Assembly (NCBI RefSeq): GCF_028009165.1
Contig: NC_079241.1
Coordinates: forward strand, 310,001 to 374,000
DNA length: 64,000 nucleotides
Reading direction: 5' to 3'
From: Akanthomyces muscarius
Lineage: Eukaryota; Ascomycota; Sordariomycetes; Hypocreales; Cordycipitaceae
The notes beneath the pieces were generated by a model, which worked only from the letters and a program-made list of their open reading frames with translations, had not been told where the DNA came from and did not search any database. Below are positions 9,727 to 20,142 of the stretch, piece by piece (positions within the stretch are counted from its first letter, which is position 1; each line of letters opens with the position of its first letter). The translations under genes were made by a program, and so were the position numbers.

Positions 9727-9860
9727 GACAACGTGTCCGAGTGGTTGTAAGTAAAGAATCTTGCTCCACCATGTGTGAAGCTTACTAACCCCATAACAGA
9801 AGGAGTGTGACTAGAAATCACATGCGTTCGCGCGCGTAGGTTCGAGTCCTGCCGTTGTCG
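9727..9860 (+). tRNA. tRNA-Ser (anticodon AGA) interrupted in the D-loop
   Basis: The acceptor arms GACAACG (9727-9733) and CGTTGTC (9853-9859) pair over all seven bases, followed by discriminator G at 9860. The anticodon stem TGTGA/TCACA (9806-9810, 9818-9822) closes the loop CTAGAAA (9811-9817), which reads AGA, so the tRNA decodes UCU and, by inosine, UCC. A long variable arm typical of serine tRNAs follows, then the T-arm GTAGG-TTCGAGT-CCTGC at 9836-9852. The Pol III A box is intact at 9734-9744 and the B box at 9839-9849. There is no intron at the usual 37/38 site. Instead 53 bases (9747-9799) sit in the D-loop. Removing them leaves an 81-nt tRNA with the standard serine sequence GTGGTT-AAGG. 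Confidence 0.92.
9747..9799 (+). other. Intron-like insert inside the tRNA D-loop
   Basis: The insert begins GTAAGT, contains TACTAAC at 9783-9789 with the branch A at 9788, and ends ACAG at 9799, 11 nt after the branch A. These are the strongest fungal forms of 5' splice site, branch site and 3' splice site, and 53 nt is a normal fungal intron length. Only the GT-AG boundaries restore the expected TTAAGG junction of the D-arm; shifting the ends by one base does not. tRNA introns of eukaryotic nuclei normally lie at position 37/38 and are cut by the tRNA splicing endonuclease, so this would need the spliceosome. Confidence 0.8.
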
Positions 9861-9866
9861 GTTGAA

Positions 9867-9872
9867 TTTTTT
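9867..9872 (+). terminator. Pol III terminator of the tRNA gene
   Basis: A run of six T on the sense strand, six bases after the discriminator base. Confidence 0.85.
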
Positions 9873-10466
9873 GGACGATATCTTTTTTTCGGCGCGGGGC
9901 AGGTGGCACAGAACTGCCCTGTTTTTTTTGTCTTGCATGGAGACATCGCGGGATCGAAATCGGTGGAGCGACAGGGTCCAGTGGGGCGATAGGAAGCCAG
10001 GCCAGGCAACCAGGGTCATTTTGGTGGCGGCTCATTGATGAGATGAAACTTTAATAGCAGAAAGCTAATGTATTCTTTTTCTCCTCTTCGTTCTCTCTCT
10101 TCTTTATTTTTCCTAAAGCATCTGAAAGGGAGTGCTGGGAAATGGATCTCTTTGTCGTGAAATTGAAAACGCCAGACGTCAATGGGCTTACCCAATGTGA
10201 TGAAATCTAGGTGTGATTGCGTGCCGAAGCAAGCAGCGGTTTTGTGATGAACAAAAAAAAGAAAAGGTGCCGCTTTCAAATCCTTTTTCCCCGTTGTTTT
10301 TGTACTTGATTATAGCAATACGCATTGTTTCATGAAAGAAGGCTTTCATTCATACAGCATGCGTCTCCAGACCTCCAAACCCGCATCTAGACAAACGTAT
10401 AAGATGGAAGCTTTCAGTCTCATGTATGTTGTTCTCCACTGCACTCAAGCACTTACGTCCATCACG
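9873..10466. other. Intergenic, no gene supported
   Basis: Minus-strand frames of 60-121 codons overlap the tRNA and its flank; these are translations of tRNA sequence and not genes. The rest holds the promoter of the gene at 10467. Confidence 0.6.
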
Positions 10467-10820
10467 ATGACCATAATCACCGACCCTCAGAAAATCGCTC
10501 TCGACCTCGTCTGGGATGCCCAGCACGAGCTCTGGCAGCCCGCGCCAGACTATCGCAAGGCTCGCGACATTGGGCTCAAGGCCCTGCACAAGCTCGAGCA
10601 CCCGCGCCACCGCGCTAATGCCTGCCTGGTCCTGGCCAAGGCCCACGAGGGCCTGCGCAACTGGTTCATCGCGGTCGTGTACTGGAAGGACTGCCGCGAC
10701 CTCTACCCTGCCGGCTTCAACAAGGACATGCAGAGCCGTCTGGACATTTGCCGCGAGTACAGGGACGAGCAGGAGCGACGCCTGAACAGATCTACCCCTG
10801 GAAAATCAAATCGCTCTTAG
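10467..10820 (+). CDS. Small TPR-like helical protein
   Basis: Single exon, 117 residues from the ATG at 10467; the frame is open further upstream to 10332 but that part is not protein-like and the 10467 start follows a good A-rich context. The protein shows three to four amphipathic helices with a TPR-like spacing: ALDLVWDAQHELW, RANACLVLAKAHEGL, and NWFIAVVYWKDCRDLYP are clear examples of small/large residue alternation. It ends in a charged, probably disordered tail. It is the clearest member of the local group of small helical genes and is most like 7682-8128. No catalytic residues are seen. Confidence 0.6.
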   Translation: MTIITDPQKIALDLVWDAQHELWQPAPDYRKARDIGLKALHKLEHPRHRANACLVLAKAHEGLRNWFIAVVYWKDCRDLYPAGFNKDMQSRLDICREYRDEQERRLNRSTPGKSNRS

Positions 10821-11489
10821 TGCAACGTGCAGATTTAGGTTGCGCTTTTTCTAGCTTGCGTACATAAATAACTAAATAATCTTTAAAATTGCGCACATTA
10901 AATCGTTCGCGTGAGCGCAGCTCAACGCTCTTAGTGTGACAGGTAGATCAGGCTCATTCTTCTTTTCGTCTTCGAAACCGCGTATGGAAATAATAAAATG
11001 AGTTTAAAATGGTATGGATAAAATCTCCTCATGATTATTGCCCTACTAGCTAAGTTTTATATACTCTCCAAAAATAAAAAAGTATCGGTTGCATGTGTAG
11101 ATGTGGTGGCGCTGTGGGCGCACCGCCATCAAAGGCACTTCTGCGCCTGAACCTTGACACAATTAAATTTGTCTGTGCATATACATATACATACGGCTGC
11201 CACGCGCCTACATGTCCAGCATGAGATCTGCTTCACTCAAAGCACACTCCGACCAGATTTACAAACGTCAAATACATAAAGTCTCAAATATGCGAGTCCC
11301 ACCGACCAACACAATGCCTCCTTCGTTCGAAAGCAATTACACAACTAAAGCAGTGCCGTCGCTCAAAGGCGAAAGCCTGCCTCAAATGTCAACGCAAGCT
11401 ATTCTAGAACAACCAAACGTGAAAGAAATTGCACGGCCCCTGCATTAGCGTCGCTCATCAGTACCAAAGCAACCTCGACTCTCAACTCA
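10821..11489. other. Intergenic, AT-rich
   Basis: The 3' flank of the preceding gene and the promoter of the next. A 78-codon frame at 11212-11448 has neither recognisable features nor a clear splice link to the following gene. It may be leader sequence. Confidence 0.45.
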
Positions 11490-12371
11490 ATGAACTCTCG
11501 CACAATCAAGCATGAAGGTAGCTACACAACCGCTGTATCAAATTCACTATTTTGCAGTGTCACTAACGCATCTAATTCAGTGCCTCGAATTATGTCCATG
11601 CAGTGCACCGAGCTTAAGCTCGTTGCCAAACCGGGTACCCATCTAGTTCTGGAAGACCGTAAGAAGGACAAACCCAAGACGCCACACCGACCAAGCAACC
11701 AGAATGTCGTCGTTTTCTTCAAATACATGGCCGTATACAACCAGCTCAGGCCGTCTTTGATACCGCCCGACGACGCCCCCGGCCGCGTCCATCCGTGGCT
11801 CGTGGAGCCCGGCCTGCACTCGATGGAAGTTTACCTCGACATCCTCAAGCCCTGGCCTGCGCAGCCGCTGCGCCGCTACATGTGCCGGGTCAGGCACGTC
11901 CTGCGCATGAAGGATCCTGAGTACAACACAGTCGGACCCCGCCCCCGCCGGGTGGATTGCACCCGGTGGGAGCCGCGCGACGTGTGCTTCACGCTGCTGT
12001 CGTACGCGGAGCACCACGCCGTGAGCAGCGAGTTTCGGCTGCTCGGCCTGCAGCCAGGTGCAACCCACCTCGCGGTGACGCCGGTCGGGATGCTCAACAT
12101 GGCCACGGCAGACGGACTGGCGCGCATCGCAGCTTGCGGCCACCTCAGGGTGGTGGGTGGCGAGGACGAGCCGTGCAAGGCCAAGTATCAAGGAAGCGCC
12201 CTGCCCCCAGGCGTGAAGCGGATCGGGTCCGGAGGCATAGAGAAGTGGGCGCTGCCATCCACGTCGCCAGGTGCAAAGAAGGGGGGACTGTCGCTGGACG
12301 ATACTGGCTTTGTAAGGTTGCCGTGGGAGTGTGAAGGTCAGTCACTAGCCGACGCCAGCTTGATGGAATAG
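11490..12371 (+). CDS. Hypothetical protein with one in-frame intron
   Basis: Proposed exons are 11490-11517 and 11581-12371, giving 272 residues. The intron (63 nt, GTAGCT donor, CACTAAC branch site near 11561, TTCAG acceptor) is a multiple of three and free of stops, so the unspliced reading also gives an open frame of 293 residues. The protein is basic in the first third, then contains a Pro/Arg-rich central part and a Gly-rich end; it has no membrane segment or signal peptide and no family I recognise. G+C content is clearly higher after about 11740. It neighbours the small helical genes but does not share their texture. Confidence 0.5.
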   Translation: MNSRTIKHEGSYTTAVSNSLFCSVTNASNSVPRIMSMQCTELKLVAKPGTHLVLEDRKKDKPKTPHRPSNQNVVVFFKYMAVYNQLRPSLIPPDDAPGRVHPWLVEPGLHSMEVYLDILKPWPAQPLRRYMCRVRHVLRMKDPEYNTVGPRPRRVDCTRWEPRDVCFTLLSYAEHHAVSSEFRLLGLQPGATHLAVTPVGMLNMATADGLARIAACGHLRVVGGEDEPCKAKYQGSALPPGVKRIGSGGIEKWALPSTSPGAKKGGLSLDDTGFVRLPWECEGQSLADASLME

Positions 12372-13866
12372 CATGGCTGGCATGCATTTCAGCGAGCATT
12401 TGGCTAAAGCCGCGTCGATGGCTTGAAGTTCTTACTTCTCATTATCGGTTGTATTGCTTTGTTTGGTCTGGTTTGGTTTGGTCTGGTTGGTTTGTTTGGT
12501 TTTGTATCTGACCGCGTGGGAATTCTCATCTACAGGCAATAGGGTTGGAATTTGGCATAGCGCCAGTAACTAATTATAATTTTATTTTACCCGTTATATC
12601 AGCTGAGCTTTTCACTCACAGAGCATCTGCCGTGACTCAGGATGGTTACTATGAATGAGTTCGGAAATCTGTAGCTAAAATCGAGACGTTTGCTATGTCA
12701 TGGCCAGGAACAAGGGGCGGAGGTTTGATCGTGGCAGAAAGTAGGGCTAAGCGTAAAGATGATCCAACGATTCATTCCCATGGAGATGGTAACTTGCAGA
12801 AAAATGTAGAAAGCCACCCAATGCAATGCATGAGAGAGGGGAGATCCGGAAGGGGCGGCCTTGTACACATCCATACACCGAAGTTTGACGGGTTGACTGT
12901 GTAATAAACTGGCCAAGCAGACGGATGCCCCCCCGCCAACCCCAAAGCGGAAAGCCGCGAACAGCAAGGTCGGAGCGGGCGGCGCTAGAGGGGACCTGTG
13001 CGAGACTGGCAGAGCGTGGTATCTACGTTTGCCGTGTGTGCCGAGGAATGTATTCTTATTGATTCGATGCGCCTTTCTTGTCTCTTTCTGGAAATCTGTC
13101 AATAGGTGGTTTGTTGTACAATAGATGGCGTAGATTGTGGTGAGATTTAGTCATGGCGTGTGCGGGCGCTGCAAGTCATGGCGAGGGGTAGGGGAGTGGA
13201 GGGGTGTGCGCCATGGTGGGGGGTCGTTCAGTGACAGTTGGGAGGGCGCTGAGTGGATGGATGTGCTGATAAGGATAAGCTGGAAAAAAAAAAAGAGTAC
13301 CCAGTAGCAACAGTTCCTCGGAATTTCGACGGCAAATACAGCTAACCCAGTAGGATGGTTGGATGGAATAAAAAGAGTTGCAAGGAGGAGCTTTCGAGTC
13401 AGAGGACCCACCATAGCTTCAGCTGTCGACCCCACCAGAACGAATCAAAGTAGCAGAGCAGCGAAAGGTACATGCTCGTCCCAGTACGTTACCTACCAGT
13501 ACTGGCAGCTATTCGTAGCCGGTTGGCAAGCTCTGCTGGGCGGCTGCGAGGCTGTGAGGGTTGCCGTCGGCAGCGGCTTGACTCGTCGAGGTGCAGGACA
13601 ACGGGTGCACCGGCCACGCCGAACAGCGCATCGAGTCAGCAGCCAGCCTTGTCGTCTTGACGATTTTTTTTTTTTCCACGGCTTGGCTTTGGATCACTAT
13701 TGTTTTTGATTATTTTCTAAATTCGTGAGAAGAGAAGTAAGTGCAGCGCAATTTTTCACGGCAGTGGCAAGCTTTTCTTGGCCCATCAATTTCAAGCCCC
13801 ATGTATCGATGCGGAGAGAGCTACCTTGGACCCTTGGGGCGCCACCACAAAATATGAGCAGGGAAC

Positions 13867-14788
13867 AGGTACCTACGACTTTGGGCAGGTACTTGTCAAC
13901 CAAAGACAGGGTTGTGCCAGGTGTCTGTGGAGGTCAGCCAGGCTGTGGAGGGGTCTCATCCGTTTGAGCAGAGGAACGAACGGACACAGACGCTGGGAGG
14001 AGCCGTAGGAGCAGGATGCAGGAATCTAAAAGGAATGAAATCACCAAAAAAAAAGATGATGCAACGAACCAAAACAGGAGCACTTCAAAAGTCACAGATT
14101 GCATTCATGCAAAGGCGGTCTGGTGATAGATATCAAGGGGCCTCGGCGGCCAACTTGAGACGCCACACGCCCCAGAAGCTCGTCCACCAGGTCCCGGCGA
14201 TCGCCAGTGAGCTTCCAGGCACTCTCCCAGGCACTGTTCCCTCCCAGTGCCTCCCAACGGGGCCAACTTACAGGGCGTGCTATAGGCGCTGGGGGGGGCT
14301 GCAGGGGAAGCTCCAGCTCTGAGAGCTCGGCGGTGGGTGGCAAATCTGTACCTCTGTTGCTTGCTCTGGTGCTCTGGCAGCTCCGAGGTACCGTCATACC
14401 TATACCTGGGTGTTTTAAGCTCTCCCGGGCGTACAGGAGCTTATTCAACCAGCCAGCCAGACAGCCAGCCAGCCACAAACACGCAAAACTTTCGAGAAAA
14501 ATAAACATGTAGCCCTTGATGTGATTCCAACTTGCTAACCGTCATCACGGTTCATGGTGCAGCGCCCAGCTGGGCTGGCTGGCTGGCTGGCTCGCTCGCT
14601 CCAGAGCAGGTCACCCGGGCACTGCTCCGCCTCGGCGCGAACAACCTAGCCAAGCACCAAGGTAGCTCAGGTCCTTGAGGTACTTTGCCCGCCCGCCCAC
14701 CCTCTCGAGGTTCCGCCCCGCGCTGCTCCGGAGCTCGCTGGAGCTTCCTCTTTGGTTCGGCTGCTTGGACGAGCACGTCAAAGTACCT
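13867..14788. promoter_or_regulatory. Cluster of AGGTAC motifs
   Basis: AGGTAC or its complement GTACCT occurs at 13867, 13887, 14348, 14386, 14679 and 14783, six times in about 920 bp against roughly 0.5 expected by chance. The same motif is clustered upstream of the gene at 54905. It is a candidate binding site of an unidentified factor. Confidence 0.35.
14449..14590. repeat. Complementary simple repeats
   Basis: A tract of CCAG/CCAGA units at 14449-14474 is followed about 100 nt later by GGCT units at 14573-14590. The two tracts are complementary over nearly 20 bases and could pair in a transcript or extrude as a hairpin. Confidence 0.6.
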
Positions 14789-15673
14789 CGTGGGCGGCCG
14801 GTACTTCTATCCGCCTTCTGCCAGCTGCCAGCTGCAGCTGCCAGCCAGTGACAAACAGGCCAATTCGGCTTTGCCAGCTGCCGGAACAGCTCTCTCTTTC
14901 CCATTCTTTTTGTTCTTTTTCTCTTCCATTTGCTACAGCCTTAGCTTTTCCTTGGCCTGTTTTATTTCCCCCCAACTGACATACTTTGAATGGCCGGACA
15001 CTGATAGCCCAGCCCTGGTTTCCTCTCCATCGCCGCCATCGCCGTCACCACCACCGTCACCTCAAACAACTTCCCTCGGGACTGCCGTCCACCTCTTCCC
15101 TCTCTTGGTCCCGGGCCCAATCCACCCACACCAAAACTCACACATAGCTCTCTCTCTCTTCCTCTCTCTCCCTCTGCCTTTTTTTTACTCTCCATTACCA
15201 ACATCGATTGCTTGGCTGCTCGCATATTGCTACTTGAATCTCTGCGACGCTTGCCCCAGACTAAACTTTTTTCTTTGCTCGTAACCTCTCTCCAATCGGC
15301 CGCCAAAACAAAACTACCACCGCCGCCACCAAACTCTGCTTCGCCTCGGTTCGCTTTTTATTTTTACTCCTGCCATATATATTCTTTTCAATCTCAGCTG
15401 GAATCTCTTCGAAAAGCTTTCCCTCACCTACCACAAGCTCTGCGACGACACCGTTATCTCGTTCAGCCTGCCTATGCTGTGATACGCCGCATTACACTCT
15501 CAATTGAGCTTTTGCCCGTATCAACGCCCTCTCAGCTGCGCCCGCTCAGCACGCTCATCCTTGGTCGTTCTTCTTCTTCGCGATACCTTCAGCTTCCACG
15601 AGCCTTCAAGCTCTTGAACAAAATCCAGCGCCCCGTCACCGCACCGCATTGAGCTGCGCATGGTGGGGTCAAG

Positions 15674-17407
15674 ATGCCGCCTCGCTCATCACTGACTTCG
15701 TCTTTTTCCATAACTGATGCCAACAATGAGGTCATTTGCCCTCTGAGCAATCAGGATGGTTCCAACTGCCGCAAAAGGTGCCTCGGCGTGAGTCTCCATC
15801 CTCCCGCTCCCGCCCGTCCGACGCTTAGGCCAATACCCCATGACCAAAAATATGTGTTCAATCGCCAGAAATAACAGAAGCTCATGTTTGTCTTGCGCAT
15901 ACCGCTAATCGTCTTGCCCCGCAGGAAAAACGTTATCGCTCTATGCAGGAGCATATCCGTCGAGCTCATCCCGAGCACTACATCTCGAAGCTGCCCGCCA
16001 CCGAAGAGAGCTTCCTGCTAATGGTCAATACGCCGCCTTCCGAACGCCCACCCACCGATTCAAGTCCAGCTTCTTCTGCCCAAGGTGCGTACTATCCCAC
16101 AATCTGATTTTCCCCTCTCTCTTCTTTCCTTGAATGTAGAGTTCCTTGAAAGAGGGCAGCAAGAAACTATCGCAAAAGAAGAGCATCCCAAGCTGACAAC
16201 CCTAGGCTTCCGTCAACGCCAAACCGACTATCGACACAATTCCGCTGGCCCGGTCACCCCCAGACATTCCGATGAATTCTCAAACGGCCCGACAAACCAT
16301 ATGCTCGGGGCGGCCACAGCTGCCGCTGTCCTCGCCGAGCTTCACGGCGTCAAGTCCGAGCGAGAAATGGACATGGACGGAGTAAGTTGCACACCACACA
16401 GCTCCCAAGCTACAGCTCCCTCCCACCCTAGTTGCCCCGCGCCATATCGATAGCACCCCAGCATCGATACTTATCAAACATTTGGCATTATGTCGCAATA
16501 ATTCGATTCTGCATCAATTCAGCATTATCGTACATCAATTCTGATTTTTTTTCCTCAGGGCTATCACTCGGACTTGGATGGCCGCCGCATCCCTCAAACT
16601 TCCATCGAGCTGCCGCCGCTCCACCACCTTTCCAACCATGATGTCACCAGCGACCCCTACTCCAACCGCCACCTCCCCTCGCTTCTGTCCGGCTCACCAC
16701 CCGGTCGCTCCTCGACCCTGCCGCCGTTGCAGCGCCCCATGGGGCCCAACCGCCCTCGCAAGCAGTCTGTCACTAAACGCGGCAAAGACGGCCACACCAA
16801 AAAGAATTCCCGCGGCTCCGCCGCTGAATGGCTGAGGCGCATCCAAAACGATGACCGCGTCAGACCTGGCGACCGTAAGGCGTTGTCCGTCGAGCCCTCA
16901 ATGGACTTTGGCAAGCGCTGGGAAGACCTCATTGATGCCGCCGACCAGGCAGCCTCTGCCGCCGGCGACCTTGATGAGGACCGCACTCCCATGCCGCAGT
17001 CGCCCGTCTCTATCCACCGATCGTCCATGCCGCCCTTTACCCAGCAGAACCTGCAGCAGAACAACTACCAGGCCTCGCCTCTGCAGCAGGCCTTGACACC
17101 GCCATCGCACAACCAGGACATCATCGACCCCTTCCCTAGCGTTGAAAGCGGCGAGAACTTTCACATGGGCACCAGCGGCCTCTCCGACTCGTCCCCAAGC
17201 TACTCGTCTCAGAATATTCAAATCTACTGCGCTGCCTGTCAAGGGATCTCGGCGCTCAGGGGGTCTTATGCCTGTACCGAGTGCATCTGCGGCCTCTGCG
17301 CTACCTGCGTCGAGGTCCTCATGGCTGAACACGGAGCAAGAAGGAAGTGCCCCCGCTGTGCCACCATCGGCGGCCGGTTCAAGCCTTTTCAGCTCGACAT
17401 CCGTTGA
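15674..17407 (+). CDS. Conserved fungal protein with N-terminal C2H2-like and C-terminal RING-like zinc sites
   Basis: Four exons: 15674-15787, 15925-16084, 16140-16381 and 16559-17407, joining to 454 residues. All junctions keep frame and use GTGAGT, GTGCGT and GTAAGT donors. Residues 22-59 hold Cys22, Cys32, then two His in QEHIRRAHPEH, a C2H2-like finger interrupted by intron 1. The C-terminus (about 394-445) has paired Cys motifs CAAC, CTEC, CGLC, CPRC in RING-like spacing. The middle is Pro/Ser/Gln-rich and basic, so probably disordered. RING-type sites often serve in ubiquitin transfer or protein contacts, but a DNA- or RNA-binding regulator is equally possible. A leader of up to 1.5 kb with pyrimidine tracts and upstream AUGs suggests translational control. 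Confidence 0.85.
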
Positions 17408-18330
17408 ACGTACGCACGCGACATGCGACACGTGCCACGCGCCACGCTTTCTTGATGACCTCTGGTGACACTTTTCATGACGCTCCTTTCATGGCTTAGA
17501 CTGCTTTCTCTTGACTGCCTCTTTTCTACTCGGCTACATCTCCTTGTGTCTAGACGTACAGGGCAACGGCTACTAAATGATTTATACCGGCGCATTTGGA
17601 ACCACGATACAACGATATACTATTCTTCTTCTGGGGCCAGTCCCTGCTCTTGGATTCTCCCGTTCCTTTGGGTTCACGGACCGAGCTTTTCTTTTTTCTT
17701 CTTTGACGCGAGCTGAGCGCTGCGTCCTCACACCTGTGATTTCTTGTTTTTCTCCCCTGTTGTGACTACACTGTCCTTTACAACCTATTTTACCCTTTTT
17801 TTCTTCCTTTATATGGCTGCCTCTTGCTCGGGCACTTCTTACAGATTTCTTTTTTATTCGGCCTTTCTTATTTGGGTCATCAGGAAGCGCATTCCTTTTT
17901 TTATTGGGCTAGGTATTTGGGTATTTCCTTGGACGCGGCTTGGTCGGGTTGATTTTTGGGTGTCGGGCTCTTTGGTGGTTGGCGTTTTTCCTTGCTCTCT
18001 CTCGTAGTGACTGCTCACTTTTGACTTTATAATTGGAGGCCTTGTCCCCCCTGTTTGCTTTTTGTCTTGAGCTTTCGGCTCAAGTTGTTTTTGAATTGGA
18101 GATGGTAGCTGCACAGCGTAACAAGCTATTGCTAGCTCATCGTCCAAATGAACGAGATTGATTCACTCCTTTGCTTTCCTCTTTGCATGCATTTCACCGT
18201 CATGTGTGAAATTGAATCTTGGATGCAATCAACAAAGTACAAAATTCCATTGCTGTAACCCTAGAACAACGCCATTCCTTATAAAGAGTACAAAAAAGTG
18301 AATTCCTTTTTAACAGTGTGAGTTGTGCTC
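17408..18330. other. Region between convergent genes
   Basis: T/C-rich sequence, probably the 3' untranslated region of the zinc-finger gene and the 3' end of the minus-strand gene beyond. Minor frames here are T-run artefacts. No gene is supported. Confidence 0.6.
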
Positions 18331-19552
18331 TCACTTCTTCTTGCCCAGCTCCTGCTGCTGCAGCAGCTTGTCCCGCACCGCCGCCCTCGCGTTGCGGCTC
18401 CCGCCCAGCTTCGGCCCTTTGAGGACCTCGCCCGCCGCGACGGCCTGCTGGTGCGCCGCCTGCTTCTGCGTCACGCGCGGCTGGTTGATGGCCGGCCGCT
18501 TGCGCTGCCGCCGCGCGGCCACCTCCTCCATGTACTGCTGGCGGAAGTTTTCCGCGAGCACGTCGTCGGCAGACCGGGTGGCGTCGACCACCGCGGAAGA
18601 GGATCCAGCGGATGACACGTCGTAGACGTCGACTGCATTTTCCAACGTTAGTCTTGATTTGGAATGAGGAGCCGGTGACGGACGAGGACGTACGCTTGTT
18701 TTCGGAGAGGAACGCTTCGACCATGGCGTCGCGTTTAATGTCGTCGCTGCCTCTGCGGTTACGACGTCGTCGCGGCGGGGGCTTGGCGTCGACGCCGTCC
18801 CGTCCGCGCTTCTTGCCGCTCTGTACCGCAGACGGTCCTGTGCCGGTGTTTCTGCGCAGGTCGGCGGGGACTTCGACCTCGACGAGCTTGGTCCAGCTCG
18901 TCGTCGACGTGCCCGTCTGCATCGTGCCAGGCGCGCGCATCTGCCGCTGCTGTTGTTCTCGTGCCTGCCTGCTTTCAGGTGCAGCAGCAGCGGGCTCGGC
19001 GCTCGCGGCGTCGGCGGCGCGGGAAGAGAGGCGCGATTCTACATAGGCCATCCTGAATGATTAGCTCCGTCCTTCACCGCCCGCCTATCTTTTGGAAAAT
19101 CCGCTGCGAGAGGGGACTCGGGGGAGGAAAGGGACGTACATGTGCTTGTCGTCGGCGTCGGCGACGAAGCCCGTTTGGTGCATGAACCGGTCCGGGAGGC
19201 CCTGCGGCGGCGCCGCGTCGCGCAGCACCAGGCCGCCGCCCGGCTCTGCGCCGCCGGCGTCGGCGTCGAGCGCGGCGGGCTCGTCGCGGCCAAAGGGGAC
19301 ACCACCCCGGAAGCGGTTCCTGCTGCGCGCCTGGCGCAGCTTAAGGGCCGCGTGCACGGTGCTGCCGTTGGCAGCGTCGTTGCTGTCGTCGTCGTCGTCG
19401 TCTGCGGGCGTGGGCGTGTCTTGCGCGGCGGCGGCGGCGGCGGCGGCGGCTGTGGAGGTGCTAGCTTCGGGGGAGGCGGCGCGGTCGCGCTGGCGGAGCG
19501 TCTTGGTGCGCTTCTTGGCTTTGAAGCGGATGCCGGGCTCGTCCGACTCCAT
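18331..19552 (-). CDS. HCA59 / C9orf78 / Tls1-like splicing-associated protein
   Basis: Three exons: 19552-19140, 19052-18694 and 18632-18331, joining to 357 residues. Introns use GTACGT donors, and the second has a GACTAACG branch site. Splicing of intron 1 rebuilds the block FMHQTGFVADADDKHMMAYV, the core of the Hep_59 domain, followed by a run of charged helix and a Lys-rich C-terminus (ELGKKK). The N-terminal 100 residues are acidic and Ala-rich. In fission yeast Tls1 and in humans C9orf78 the family associates with the spliceosome (Brr2 or late complexes) and affects selected introns; a nuclear location is expected from the KR-rich stretches. Alanine and aspartate homopolymers near residues 35-58 are low complexity and may vary among strains. 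Confidence 0.85.
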
Positions 19553-20142
19553 GGTTGCGACGCGAGGAGGCTTGGCTGGTCGGAGTGGGAGTGGTGAGAG
19601 GACGAAGGTGTTGGCGCAAGGTGGTGGTGGCCCGTTGTTTGATAGCAGGGCTGCTGGTTTAGCGTGGCAACGCTAGTCATGAACCCAGAGCCATAAAACT
19701 TACAGCTGATTAATATACTTGGTACTTGGTAAGAAGCTTTTTAAATAGACCTGTAAATGATTTTCCATTAAACTAATATTTTTATACATTGTTACTTAGA
19801 ATAGCTTATATTAAAGCATGCAGTAGAAGCTCTGCTTGGGTAAAGTAATCTTCATTAATGTTTATCCGACGTGCCGACCTACTGGAGAGGATCACGTTCC
19901 ACGGAGCTTTCCGCGTCAACAGCCAGAGTGCTTATTTCCGCCAAAAGAGATCGTCACCTCCCGGCAGGTTAGAATGAACTTGCTGTCCAGCAATCACTCA
20001 TTCCCTCTCCATCCTAAGATAATATTGCCAAGACAAAAGGTTCACCACCTTGTGCTATTCTAGCCGCCGCTCGAAATCCCAGCTTAGGCCAAGTAAATTT
20101 TGTCGCCGTCGACCACGACCATAGATCAGCGTAGAGCTAGCA
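19553..20142. other. Intergenic, AT-rich
   Basis: Promoter side of the HCA59-like gene and 3' flank of the dehydrogenase gene. No frame or RNA gene is convincing. Confidence 0.55.

Larger units (their letters stand above)
12372..15673. other. Long upstream region and leader of the zinc-finger gene
   Basis: About 3.3 kb without a supported gene. It starts with a T/G-rich tract (TTTGGTCTGG-type repeats at 12455-12505). From about 13860 onward it shows features of a promoter and long transcribed leader: repeated AGGTAC motifs, CAGCTG clusters near 14820-14850, simple CCAG/GGCT repeats, and pyrimidine-rich sequence from 14890 to 15650. Frames seen here, up to 199 codons at 14685-15284, are low-complexity and unlikely to be genes, though some may act as upstream ORFs. 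Confidence 0.55.

Noticed and set aside
9654..10035. Minus-strand frames of 60-121 codons
   Set aside because: They are antisense translations of the tRNA gene and its flank, a well-known annotation artefact.
14685..15652. Plus-strand frames of 146-199 codons
   Set aside because: Low-complexity Ser/Pro/Phe translation of pyrimidine-rich leader DNA, without domains; the adjoining real gene starts at 15674.
19039..19680. 213-codon minus-strand Pro/Thr/Arg-rich frame and 194-codon plus-strand frame
   Set aside because: Shadows of exon 1 of the HCA59-like gene in high-GC, low-complexity DNA.
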